Source: Misgurnus anguillicaudatus (Eukaryota > Chordata > Actinopteri > Cypriniformes > Cobitidae). From it: a stretch of 64,000 bases of DNA. The stretch spans positions 17,120,001-17,184,000 of the forward strand of contig NC_073359.2 of the NCBI RefSeq assembly GCF_027580225.2. Direction: 5' to 3'. A program made the translations under genes and the position numbers. This document shows, piece by piece, positions 1 through 11,000 of this stretch. How positions within the stretch are numbered: position 1 is the first letter of the stretch; every line of letters starts with the position of its first letter. The notes beneath the pieces were generated by a model, which did not search any database, was not told where the DNA came from, and saw nothing but the letters and a program-made list of their open reading frames with translations.

Positions 1-200
1 AACACACACATAACCTGTCAAATGTCTTAAAATAACCAACAGAGCAATGTTTGTGGTAACCATGGTATAAGTGGAATAACTGACTCTTGAAATTGTTTGA
101 AAATAATGCACACCCGCGGTGTAACAGCAAGACGGGTGTGTATTATTTTCGTATAATTAAACGGCCCGTCGTCAATTATTCCTTACTTATTTGAGCTTAA
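1..200. repeat. Palindromic repeat related to 53500-53700
   Basis: Contains AATAATGCACACC and CGGCCCGTCGTCAATTATTC, both shared with a second copy at 53500-53700. Inverted halves suggest a short foldback DNA element, cut off at the window edge. Confidence 0.6.
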
Positions 201-539
201 GTATAATAAATTGTCTACTTTTTATAGTTTTTGTTTGCTGCTTTTTTAAATCAGTGGCTAATTATGTTCTGAAAAATGCACTACAAGTCGTTTTAAACAT
301 TTTTAAGTAAAAACAAAATAGTGCTATTATAGGTCTCAAAGTAAACTTTCATTTCAATATTATTGTAACAAGTAAAATTGTGCAAAATGTAATTCAGTAT
401 AAAGAATAGCTAAATCCCTTTATCATTTTTGTCTCGTTAAATGCTATGCTAGGCCTATAAAATGTAACTGCATAAACACTCTCTCAGCATAAATAATATC
501 CTTAGGTTTCACACATCTGTGCCACACTTTCTAACATTT

Positions 540-660
540 CCCACATTTACATTAATGCATTTGGCTGATACCTTGATTCAAGTTTTATCCTCGCAGTGGT
601 TGAACCCACAACAACCTTGGTGTTGCACTATGCTCTGCCAGTTGAGCTATAGGAACAGTT
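540..660 (-). repeat. tRNA-derived SINE fragment
   Basis: On the minus strand, TAGCTCAACTGGCAGAGCAT resembles a tRNA A box and GTGGGTTCAACC a B box. A tail with CCAAATGCATTAATGTAAATG follows, the usual end of fish tRNA SINEs. Confidence 0.65.
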
Positions 661-899
661 TGTATAAGTTGCTATCTTTGACAAGAAAAAAATCATTGAT
701 AAATAATAGCCTACTATCAGACAAAACAAAAATAATTCATTCATTTCCGGTTACGACGTAAAAAAATCTGACTATTTTACACACGCTGTGCAGTTACATC
801 ACAGACCTACTGCAGCATTACAGAAACTAGTGTGCGCGTGCTCAAGAGGTGCTGTCAAACGCAGACTCGCGCACAGGGGGCGGGGGCTGAACGGACGGA

Positions 900-1050
900 G
901 AGCGTGACTGGACCTATCAGAGGGCGCGAAAGACCGTTGGAGTTCAAAACTGAAGCTGCGCGCGCACAGCAAAACACCGGCAGTTGCGAGTGGAGAGATT
1001 GAAGACGTGAAAAATTCAACATTTAACATTGGATATAACTTTACTCGACA
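900..1050 (+). promoter_or_regulatory. cks2: Proposed cks2 promoter / 5' UTR with E2F-like and CHR-like sites
   Basis: A GC-richer island lies just upstream of the start codon. It contains GGGCGCGAAA (922-931), matching the E2F consensus in reverse (TTTCGCGCCC), and TTCAAA (943-948), the reverse of the CHR motif TTTGAA, 11 bases apart. Paired E2F/CDE-CHR sites are typical of DREAM-controlled G2/M genes, a class to which Cks genes belong. The transcription start itself is not visible. Confidence 0.5.
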
Positions 1051-1115
1051 ATGTCTGCAGCCAAAAAGCAAATTTACTACTCCGACAAGTATTCCGACGA
1101 GGAATTCGAGTACAG
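1051..1115 (+). CDS. cks2: cks2 coding exon 1
   Basis: Holds the start codon and the conserved KQIYYSDKY segment. The donor is TACAG|GTGAGG and the exon ends two bases into a codon. Confidence 0.93.
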
Positions 1116-2371
1116 GTGAGGATATTTAACGTTACTCAGTTTCACTTCAGTGTTGTGTCGACGCGAGAATGCGTAAGTTAACTATCGTTAACTATCGTTA
1201 ACTTACCGATGTTTTGTCAATTTGACAGCTTGTTTTTTGAAAATACTTTAATGTTAATTATATAACGTTGCGGAAATTGTATTTTAAACTAACTTTCTGC
1301 TGACTATCGTCCTACCCTTATGAAAATTAACCATGTTATTGTAGTAACAATGTAGTAACGTTAACCGTACTTTTTGGCAGATTGATTTAACTTATTATAG
1401 TTTTACTACTACAGATATCATGGTTAAACTATGGTTATTGTTGTAAGACGATGGTAATTTTTGTGTTATTATGATTTCAGTACAAATACTATAATTAAAC
1501 TATGGTTACTGTAGTTCAATCATAGTTCATTTTCTTAAAGGGATAGTTTACCCAAAAATGAAAATTGTGTCATCATTTACTCACTCTCATGGTGTTACAA
1601 ACCTGTATACATTTCTTTGCTTTGATGAACACAAAGGAAGATATTTTGAGGAATGTTTGTAACCAAATCAATCAGAGACCTCCATTGTATTCTGTATTCC
1701 TACAGTGGAAGTCAATGGGGCCTCTGACTGGTTTGGTTACAAACATTCCTCAAAATATCTTCCTTTGTGGTCATCAGTACAAACAAATTTATACAGGACA
1801 GGTTTGTACCAACATGAGAGTGAGTAAATAATGACAGAATTTTCATTTTTGTCTAAACTATTCCTTTAAGGATAACTTGACTGTATAATATGTCAGACAG
1901 TTTATGAAGACAATACACTTAGTCAAAGTCTTAGTTTAATTGAAACTAAAAAATTTTAATCTTCTCTTTTCACATAGACATGTCATGCTTCCTAAACAGT
2001 TGTCCAAACTGGTGCCCTCCGCCCATTTAATGTCCGAGGAGGAATGGAGAGGGCTGGGTGTCCAACAAAGTCAAGGCTGGATCCATTACATGATACATAA
2101 ACCAGGTTAGTATATAGCTATCTATCAGTAGACACAGACTGTGTCAAATTTGAACTAGTATGCTGCCTGCATGTGCAACATTTTTATGTGGACCTATGAA
2201 GACTAAAATGTTGTCCAGGTAGGCAGCTTGATAGGTTTTGAGACAAATAAAGGGGTGTTGTACTAAACTGTACCTACATTTCCGTATTGCCATTCTTAAA
2301 ATACAAATATACACTCTTTCCATGTAGAGCCCCATATTCTGCTTTTCCGAAGACCACTACCCAAAGAATGA
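1051..2371 (+). CDS. cks2: Cyclin-dependent kinases regulatory subunit 2 (Cks), complete three-exon gene
   Basis: Spliced coding sequence is 1051-1115, 1978-2105 and 2328-2371, 237 bases in all, giving 78 residues. Introns are GT-AG and phases match (AG|A, G|AG). The protein reads [20 protein letters not shown] at the N terminus, continues with the HVMLP strand, [17 protein letters not shown] with the Cks core, and ends in [14 protein letters not shown], which holds the HxPEPH-type hinge region that exchanges strands in Cks dimers. Cks proteins bind CDK1/CDK2 and a phosphate on substrates, helping multisite phosphorylation and ubiquitin-dependent turnover in the cell cycle. Length equals the family norm (about 79). 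The [13 protein letters not shown] stretch and PKQLSKLVP favour Cks2 over Cks1b, though the two paralogues are very close, so the 1/2 assignment is less certain than the family. Start chosen because no upstream in-frame start lies near and the conserved KQIYYSDKY follows directly. Confidence 0.93.
1535..1869 (+). mobile_element. Short TTAA-flanked DNA element in cks2 intron 1
   Basis: Begins TTAAAGGGATAGTTTACCC and ends in its inverted form CTAAACTATTCCTTTAA. The ends are inverted and the TTAA is duplicated. The same family recurs at 16657-17116, 24280-25351, 27070-28770 and 52175-52459, and is very common in cyprinid genomes. Confidence 0.8.
1978..2105 (+). CDS. cks2: cks2 coding exon 2
   Basis: Follows a pyrimidine-rich CTTCTCTTTTCACATAG acceptor. 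Codes for [13 protein letters not shown] through WIHYMIHKP, the Cks core with the phosphate-binding residues. The donor is CCAG|GTTAGT. Confidence 0.93.
2328..2371 (+). CDS. cks2: cks2 coding exon 3
   Basis: Acceptor CTTTCCATGTAG. Codes for [14 protein letters not shown] and the TGA stop. A 3' UTR follows, with candidate AATAAA poly(A) signals at about 2785-2793 and 2863. Confidence 0.92.
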
Positions 2372-2941
2372 GATGAAGGAGGATTACAATCAGAAGTTAA
2401 AAGATGTGGTCGGCTCTGACCGTGTGCGCATTTCCTTCCATAAGTTATGATTTGTATATAAGTTTTATTATTTGCAGATCTGTGGTAACGAAATGTTACG
2501 CCCTCTCCCCGACAACCTTACAATTGGCCGCAGGTGCTCCGAGGGGAAGAGGATGGCATATAAATCTGTTCAGAAGTGTTTAGATATACACTGAAGTGAC
2601 GTTATATAAGTTGGATGGTGTTTCATGGTGTATCTAGTAATCGCCCCTGTTTGAATAGAAGGAAAAGTTTTGAGTAATGTTTTGTTGTACACTACAATGC
2701 TTTCCCTTTACAGAACTAATGTAGTTAACATCTCACATCTCATGTTAACAAGTAAATGCTTGTTTGTTTTTTATTTGTTTGACAAATAAATAAATGTTAT
2801 TTTTATTAGCTTACGGAAGATCTTGTTTGTAATAATTGTATTAAGTTTAACCACATGATGACAATAAACAATATTTATACAAAATGTATATGTCATATAC
2901 ATTAAAAACAGATATTCAGGGTTTCCACCTGGGAAAGATTT
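2372..2941 (+). other. cks2 3' UTR and spacer
   Basis: AT-rich sequence after the stop with candidate poly(A) signals at about 2785 and 2863. Nothing else recognised. Confidence 0.6.
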
Positions 2942-4466
2942 TTAACCCTTATGTGTTGTTGGGGATGTTTTCATACACTGCAAGTTTTTTTTACTCTTGA
3001 TTTGGCCACAACTTTCTCTCTGTTTTAGCAAATTGAATGATTTTTGGTGACAAATCTTATATTTACATATATTTTAATTTGATCATAAACTCAACGATAT
3101 ACCGTGGGCAAATTTACTACCCTTTCGTGTTGTTAGTGGATGAAAACATCCACTAAATTCAAGTTAACGTCTATAAAAATGTATCATATTAATATTTTTT
3201 TCATAAATCTTTTAATCAACCTCAGAACTACTCAAAACCACCAAATCCTCACAAAAATCCCACGATTCTAACTCCTTAATTGCCAAGTTTATGAGTGATG
3301 TCACTGATTTGGGGAAAACACACACAAAATGACAGATTTTCAATATTAAAAGTGATTGTAAACTGGATTTTTTCAAACCTTTTTCACAGTCTTGGGCATG
3401 TTAAAGATTGGTAAAAACATTGGCTTTGAAGCATTTTCAGTTTTTGTGTAGAATCAGTTTTTATTTTTTCTCCCTCATTTATTGTTAGTGGCTGTTTTTG
3501 CCCCATTGACTTCCATTATAACCAAATTTTTTGATTGCAGAGCTATGACACCTTTTTTTATCATGCATTTTTGAATGTTGGTGTTTTTTTCCTTTTGCTA
3601 AGAGGTCAAATTTGACATTTTTACTGTTGATCACCATGTGGCACTATTAACCCTTTAGTAGGTCTATGCAAAAACAGAGCTTAATTTCTGGCTTGCACAT
3701 TGAGTTATATGGAGTATAACTCCATAATAAAAGCATATTATTGTGTGTATGTGTGTGTGTGTGCAGAAAATATTTTTTTCACACACACACGCGCGCGCAC
3801 AAACAATAATATGCCATTAATATGGAGTTATACTCCATAAAACACAATGTACAAGCCAGAAATTAAGCTTTGTTTTTGTACAGGGCTACTAAAGGGTTAA
3901 TAGTGCCAAATGGTGATCAACAGTAAAAATGACAAATTTGACCTCTTAGCAAAAGGAAAAAAACACCAACATTAAAAAATGCACGATAAAAAGGTGTCAT
4001 AGCTCTGCAATCAAAAAATGTGGTTATAATGGAAGTCAATGGGGCAAAAACAGCCACTAACAATAAATGAGGGAGAAAAAAAATAAAAACTGATGCTACA
4101 CAAAAACTAAAAATGCTTCAAAGCCAATGTTTTTTACCAATCTTTGTCATGCTCAAGACTATGAAAAAGGTTTTAAAAATCCAGGTTACAATCACTTTTT
4201 ATATTGAAAATCTGTCATTTTGCCTGTGTTTTTTCCCAAACCGGTCACACCACTAACAAACCTGGCAATTAAAGAGCCAAAATCATGGAGTTTTTGTGAA
4301 GATTTGGTAGTTTTGATCAGTACTGAGGTTGATTAACAGATTTATGTAAAAAAAATTGGAAAAAAAATATTAATCTGATACATTTTTATAACCGTTGAAT
4401 TTAGTGGATGTTGTCATCCACTAACAACACAAAAGGATGTACATTTGAACAATGCACAAGGGTTAA
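2942..4466. mobile_element. 1.5-kb foldback DNA element between cks2 and odf3l2
   Basis: Starts TTAACCCTT and ends AAGGGTTAA. The two halves are long imperfect inverted copies: for example AGTGGATGAAAACATCCACT near 3140 recurs inverted near 4405, and TGGAGTATAACTCCATAA near 3710 recurs near 3820. A (GT)n/(CA)n stretch lies at the turn. No coding capacity. TTAA at both ends suggests a TTAA-targeting transposon. Confidence 0.8.
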
Positions 4467-4540
4467 TAATTTAAAAAGTAAATGCATATTCATAAAATAC
4501 AACTAGTAATCTATAGTGAAATGTTAACCTCAAACTAGTA

Positions 4541-5019
4541 TTAATCTGTAACTAAAGGTGTTACAAACTCCGAGTGTCTGATGCCTAAAGAGAATGCAGG
4601 AGGTCTGGGCTTGTGCACTGTCACTTTCTCAGGGTTATGACTTCCAGGGCCTGGTACTACTGTTGACTCCCTTTTTGCATCGTGTCTGCCCAGCATAGAG
4701 AAAGCAGGCCGTCTCGGGAGATAGACGTTGGGATCTGTGCTGTTATATCTACCAGGACCTGGCGTTTTAGATAAGTCCTCGGCAGGACCTCCCGTTTTGC
4801 TTTTCCCAGAGATGGTGTAGCTAGCACTCGATGTCTTGGTCAGGATGTGGGAGCCCATGAGAGAAGGAAGGTTGTATTTGTTTGGGGCGGGCACGGCGTC
4901 GACGGACCGATACTGAGTGCGGTAACCCATAGTGTGGGATGGTTGTTTGCGATGGTTGCTGCCAAAAGGGGCTTTCTCAGGGCTGTATGCTCCTGGTCCA
5001 GGAGTGCAGAAAACTCCTC
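4541..5019 (-). CDS. odf3l2: odf3l2 last coding exon
   Basis: Acceptor TTTCCTCTATTTGCAG. Carries the remaining PGP repeats, the conserved [19 protein letters not shown] end and a TAA stop at 4541-4543. Confidence 0.92.
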
Positions 5020-8000
5020 CTGCAAATAGAGGAAATAAAGTTTAGGTGTTGAGCTAGGAAAAAACTGTCAAACTCAGTCCAACTGTTTCCTAATGGTTTT
5101 GACATTGAGTGGATTAACCGACCAGTAAATAAGCAACGAGTTTGAACCGTACGTCTTACCTCGACCTTCCATTCTTCCATGTATTGAATAGGCTGGGGTG
5201 CCATCCCTTCCAAAACGAGTAAGCTTTGCGTCAATATGATATTTAGGTCCTGGACTGCAGTCTATGCAGTGCACTACATAAACAAACACAACAACTTTAC
5301 ATTACATTACAGCGCTTATGTTAATGAACATGTATGTTATTGTATGCATAAATACATTACTACTCATTTGTGATAGGCCTACTATTACTACAAATTTGCA
5401 ATGATTTCTTCAGCTCATTGTAGTTACACATTTTTATTATTTTAATAAGTCATCATTCTAAACCAGGGGTGGGCATTCCTGGAAGGCCACTGTCCTGCAA
5501 TGTTTAGCTCCCTTTAGGACCCCTGTTCTAAACTGCCAGAAAAACGGTCCCATACCCATTAAAAAGGTCCCAATATGTTTCATTTAAGTACAGATATTAA
5601 TACATTTGGTACCAGTATGTAGCTTTGAGGTACTAATATGCGCCTTTTTGGCACAAATATGTACCTTTGAGGTACTAATATGTGCTCTTTAGTACCAATA
5701 TGTACCTTTGAGGTACTAATATGCAGTCTTTGGCATCAATATGTACCTTTGAGGTACTAATATGCAGTCTTTGGTATCAATATGTACCTTTGAGGTACTA
5801 ATATGTGCTCTTTAGTACCAATATGTACCTTTAAGGTAGTAATGTGCGCTCTTTGGTACCAATATGTACCTTTGAGGTACTAATATGCGCTCTTTGGTAC
5901 CAATATGTACCTTTGAGGTACTAATATGCGCCCTAGGTACAAAGGTGTACAAATTGTTCAGCCTAAGCCAAAACTAAGATATGTACTAAAAATTGTCTAT
6001 GTCTCCCCCTAATGGTGGTATTAGCAAAATGCACTCTAAAAATATGCACTCTTTGGTACCAATAAGTACCTTTGAGATACTAATATGCAGTCTTTGGTAC
6101 CAATATGTACCTTTAAGGTACCAATATGCACTCTTTGGTACCAATAAGTACCTGTGAGGTACTAATATGCAGTCTTTGGTACCAATATGTACCTTTGAGG
6201 TACTAATATGCGGTCTTTGGTACCAGTATGTACCTTTGAGGTACTAATATGTGCTCTTTGGTACCAATAAGTAGCCTACCTCTAAGTTACTATTATGCAG
6301 TCTTTGGTACCAATAAGTACCTGTTAGGTACTACTATGCGCTCTTTTGTACCAATAAGTACCTGTGAGGTACTAATATGCAGTCTTTGGTCCCAATAAGT
6401 ACGTTTGAGGTACCAATATGCGGGTGATTCTCACGAAAACTTGGTTTAAAAAGGTCAAGCATGAAAATGTAAAAATTGCTTAAATTTCCTTTTTTTCCCA
6501 CCAGACATTGAAAAACAAAGTCTGGAGTAAATGGGAACATTATTTTAAAAACTTTTACTTATCATTTAACACTTTTTGTAACATAATTTTAAAAATTAGT
6601 CCTAAAAAATCTCATTACCGCAACAGTCAGAAAACATCAACACCGACATATTTTCAAAATGACATGACAAACCTGAAAGAACATCATTTGGAGATTCTGC
6701 ACATGCATTTAAAATCAAAGTATTATGCTTCTATTAATTAAATTAACATTTAATAAGCATATGTTGCGGTAATGATAATCAAAATGTCGTGTAAGCATTC
6801 TGACAAGACAATATTTCAAATTAACTGTAAAAAAATGATCTTACCTTGTAGCCATCTTGAAGTAACTGGTCCATGTGCTTGATCACTCAAAATCAAACTT
6901 TATTAAAATTCTGTATGTGTGCTTAAACTGTTCTCAAAAAGTGTTGCGGAGGATGAGAACATCAGGCATGGACACATAATTTTCCTAATTTTTCTTCATT
7001 ATTATTATACATGAATATTCAGTAAATATTTTTTTCTGTCATCTAAAGTAGTCTAGCAAAACATTCATTTATTTTTTTTCCTAATATTTTTGTGTTAATT
7101 TGATTAAATTACAACATAACGCATGTTCAAACATAGGCGGACACATTGCGGTAATGAGAATTTCAGCAGAAAATGAGATAAAATTTCCAATTATAAATTC
7201 TTATGTTGAAATCACACATTGTGCAAGATAGAACACAGTATTGTGTTAATTCTGATGCTTTTTAATGTTACTATATTACAAATTTTAAAGCTAAAATCAT
7301 TAGTGCCGTGGTGTTTCAATGGTTTCGTGAGAATCACCCATGCACTCTTTAGTACCAGTATGTACTTTTAGGTACTAATATGCACTCTTTTGTAGCAATA
7401 TGTACCTTTGAGGTACTAATATGCACTCTTTGGTACCAGCATGTACCTTTGAGGTATAATATTCGCTCTTTGGTACCAGTATGTATCTTTGAGGTACTAT
7501 GCACTCTTTCGTACCAATATGTACCTTTGACGTATTAATATGCAGTCTCTGCTACCAATATGTACCTTTTAGGTACTTTTATGAACCCTAGGTACAGGGT
7601 GTACAAAGTATTTAGCCTAATCCAAAACTAAGATATGTACTAAAAACTGTCTGTCTCCCCCTAGTGGTGGTATTAGCAAAATGCAGGTTAATAAATTTAG
7701 GTTTAACATACTGTAATGACTGGGAAACTAAATTGAAAGACCCAAGCTGTGAGCTCATATCTCAGTTAGCCATAAAAATCGCATACTTACTGTTGTTACT
7801 CATCCTACGATGAAAGGTGTAGGCAGGACTAGTCAGCTTTGTGAAATCATGGCCTATAAAGCCAATAGTCGGTGGTAGGATGTATCGCCCAGGCCCCGGT
7901 CCTTCACACAATATTGAAAAACACACAAGGACCAAACACAACAGTCATGTGCGTGCAACATATGTTCAGCCCCAGTACTTATAATCAAAACAGTGATGCA

Positions 8001-11000
8001 TTTCTTGGCAGGCAATTCAACACATCAACAAGTGAGATTCCCACCCTGTAGATGCAGCCCATTAGGAATGTGATGTGAGCTCATTGCATTTGTGTGATCG
8101 TTTTTTTTGTTTTTTGGTGGAGGGACAGACACTGCCTTTGGCTATCTTCTGCAATACTTCTAGGGAATGACGTGACTTCAGGCTGTGTGCATGAGAAGGG
8201 CTACTAGAAGCACATCGCATTCTTTCACATTTACTTCAGCATGTTTTGGCAGGTCGGGACACATGGTTATCACAACCTCCTAATAAAAGTGACCTTTAAA
8301 GGGAGTAGATAGCTGTCCTACAGAACATTTTATCTTTACAATAAATGCTGGGGTGTTACAACCTACGGACGACTAATACATGGATAAACATGTTTAGGTC
8401 AAATATATTTAATACACTGTAACAAAAACTTGATTCAACTTAAAAATATTAATTGACACAAAAATTTTTAAGCAGTATTTTTGAGTTGAATTAACTTAAA
8501 AATGTAAATGACCTGGTTGCCTTAAAATTTTAGTTGAACCAACAAATCTTTTTTAAAGTGTAGGTTTATGTAACCCAGCGATTCTCAAACTTTTTCTGCC
8601 ATTCCCCACTTTGGAGTTAGGGAAGGGTTTCGAGCCCCAGCTGTCCCCAATCACCTGCTACAAAATGGTAATCAAGTAGGCTTTAAGGCTAACTGTTGAA
8701 ATGTATTTAATCACATCATATTGTAAAACATAACCGCATTAAACACTTTCAATAGAGAACATAAACGTGCAAATGTATTATCACTTTGCATTAAATAAGT
8801 CTTTGTTCCAAAGTAAATAAAAATAATAATAATGAATAATTAGTAAAAAATAATAACTTTTTGGTTGATTAGGTCCACTGTCTATCTTGGTTTTCTTTGC
8901 TGCTGCCGAATATCCAGTTTTCTTTTCATTCTGTGTCACAAATGTATCCATTGTTAACTTTATACACACTACAACCTATACCACCTTATATTAATAAAGA
9001 TCACAAAAATGACAAAATGTCCTCCCGTTTGTCACGCCCCACTTGTAATGTTCCTATTCCCCACCAGTGGGGCTGCCCCACACTTTGAGAAACGTTGATG
9101 TAACCCAATGGTTAAGTTTGTCCATATTTTACTCAAATATGAGTTTAAACACACATTTTAAAAATAAATGAATTCCTGTCAAGAAACACATTGGAAGAAA
9201 AGCATAAGTTTCTTAAGAGTCACAAACAATGCTGGGTTATTTTCGACAAAGTGTAGGGTCAAAAAGGGACGAACCCAGGTTATACTAGGGATGCACCAAT
9301 ATGATTTGGGAGGTGCGATACTGTTTTAAACAGACAACTATTGGCCAATACCGATATTAAACACTTTTATAAAAAATTATTCATTCAATTTACTCAATTT
9401 TTTAAGGTAAGTGGTTGCAATCAATTTATTTAAGCAACATTTAAAAGGGACAGAGAATGAAAAAACATTTTTACCTTGTCTTTGTTGAATAATGGTAGTC
9501 TACCCACATTCACAAACATACAAAAAGTGCTAAACATGCTAAACATCTCAGTCTCATAGAAATTCCTCTTTTAGAAATGTCAGCCAGAAAACAGCCCAAT
9601 CTGAAAAACTGATGCTTATGACATCACAGGCATCTAACTGCCCATCCACTTTAAAATAATTGGCTACATTTTTTGAGTGGCAGCAAAGTCAGCCAATCAG
9701 TAATGAGATTGCAAGTTAAGCCAGCAGGGGGAGCCAAATAGGTGCAAACTCACTTGTTTAAAATCCCCCACCCTAATAGAGCTATCTGAGAGAGGTTTTT
9801 AGGAAGCTTCTAAGGCATTACAGACCCAAACAAAAAATGTTTTGTCTACATGTCACATCACAGAAAAAGGATAAATACTCTGTTCAATCATTCTATGTCA
9901 CCTTTAAACAAAAATAGTTATTTTTATTTATTTATTAGTTTGTTTAAATTTAGCTTAAATAAATTGATTGCAACCACTTACCTTAAAGAAAATTTAGTAA
10001 ATTGAATGAATCATTTATTTTCAGTGCAGTTGGCATATTAGCTAGTTTATTTCTGCATCAAATTATTTTTACTGAACATGGATTGGATCTATTTAAAGAT
10101 ACAATTTGTATTTATGTGCCGAAAGATGGCGCCAGATCAAACAAAAACAATGATGTTGTTTACTGACGCTCTGAAGCAGCGTGGAATTATGGGATTTGTA
10201 GTCTTTAACTTTAGCCATCAATCAGACGAGAACGAGAAATCACGTTGATGGATAAGGTAATCAAGTCTTATAAATGTTGCGTTTGATGACATTGTTTATT
10301 TCATTATGTAAGTTTATATGTGATGTTCAAAACGAAATTGTTAGTCATATTGATATTACAGTATTAGTCCAAATTCGATGGTAAACACAGCTCAGAATTA
10401 AGTTTTCAACTTACAATCTACAATGATTTTTCACATAATGTATTGACAGTACAAATCTTATTGTGAAGTGTCTTAAAATGACCATTTATATTGCTGTACA
10501 ATACCTTTGATGTGCATATCGTCCGCGGGAAGACGCGCTGATTACAGTCTACACACTAATGTTGTGATCAATATAATAGCATACGTTTTTTTGAAGGGTT
10601 ACGAATCAAAACAACTCACCCATCGCGTAAAACACAAGCAGGATCAGAATCTCGGTCTAGTTAAATGTTGTCGTGAAGCTCTCTCTATCCAGATAATGCA
10701 ACAACAAATTGATCCTCCCTCGTTTTGTTCCAAACTCTTCTTGGGTGGTTTGGTTGGCCCGTACGCTTACAAGAGCTGACACAACCAGCGGCAGACGGTA
10801 CAGAGATATCCAGAAGTCCATAAGCAAGCGCGTAGTTCCGCATTTGTCCACAACACCGGCTGCGTCCGAAAACTCAAGGCAGTGAGGACTGTGAGGACTT
10901 GTGGCCTCGCTGCCTCATGAGGACATGACTTCGGACTCGGAGGCCTGAAGGCCGCTCAGAGAAAGGCTTTCCGACGCACTTCAAAGGCAGCGTGTTTGAA

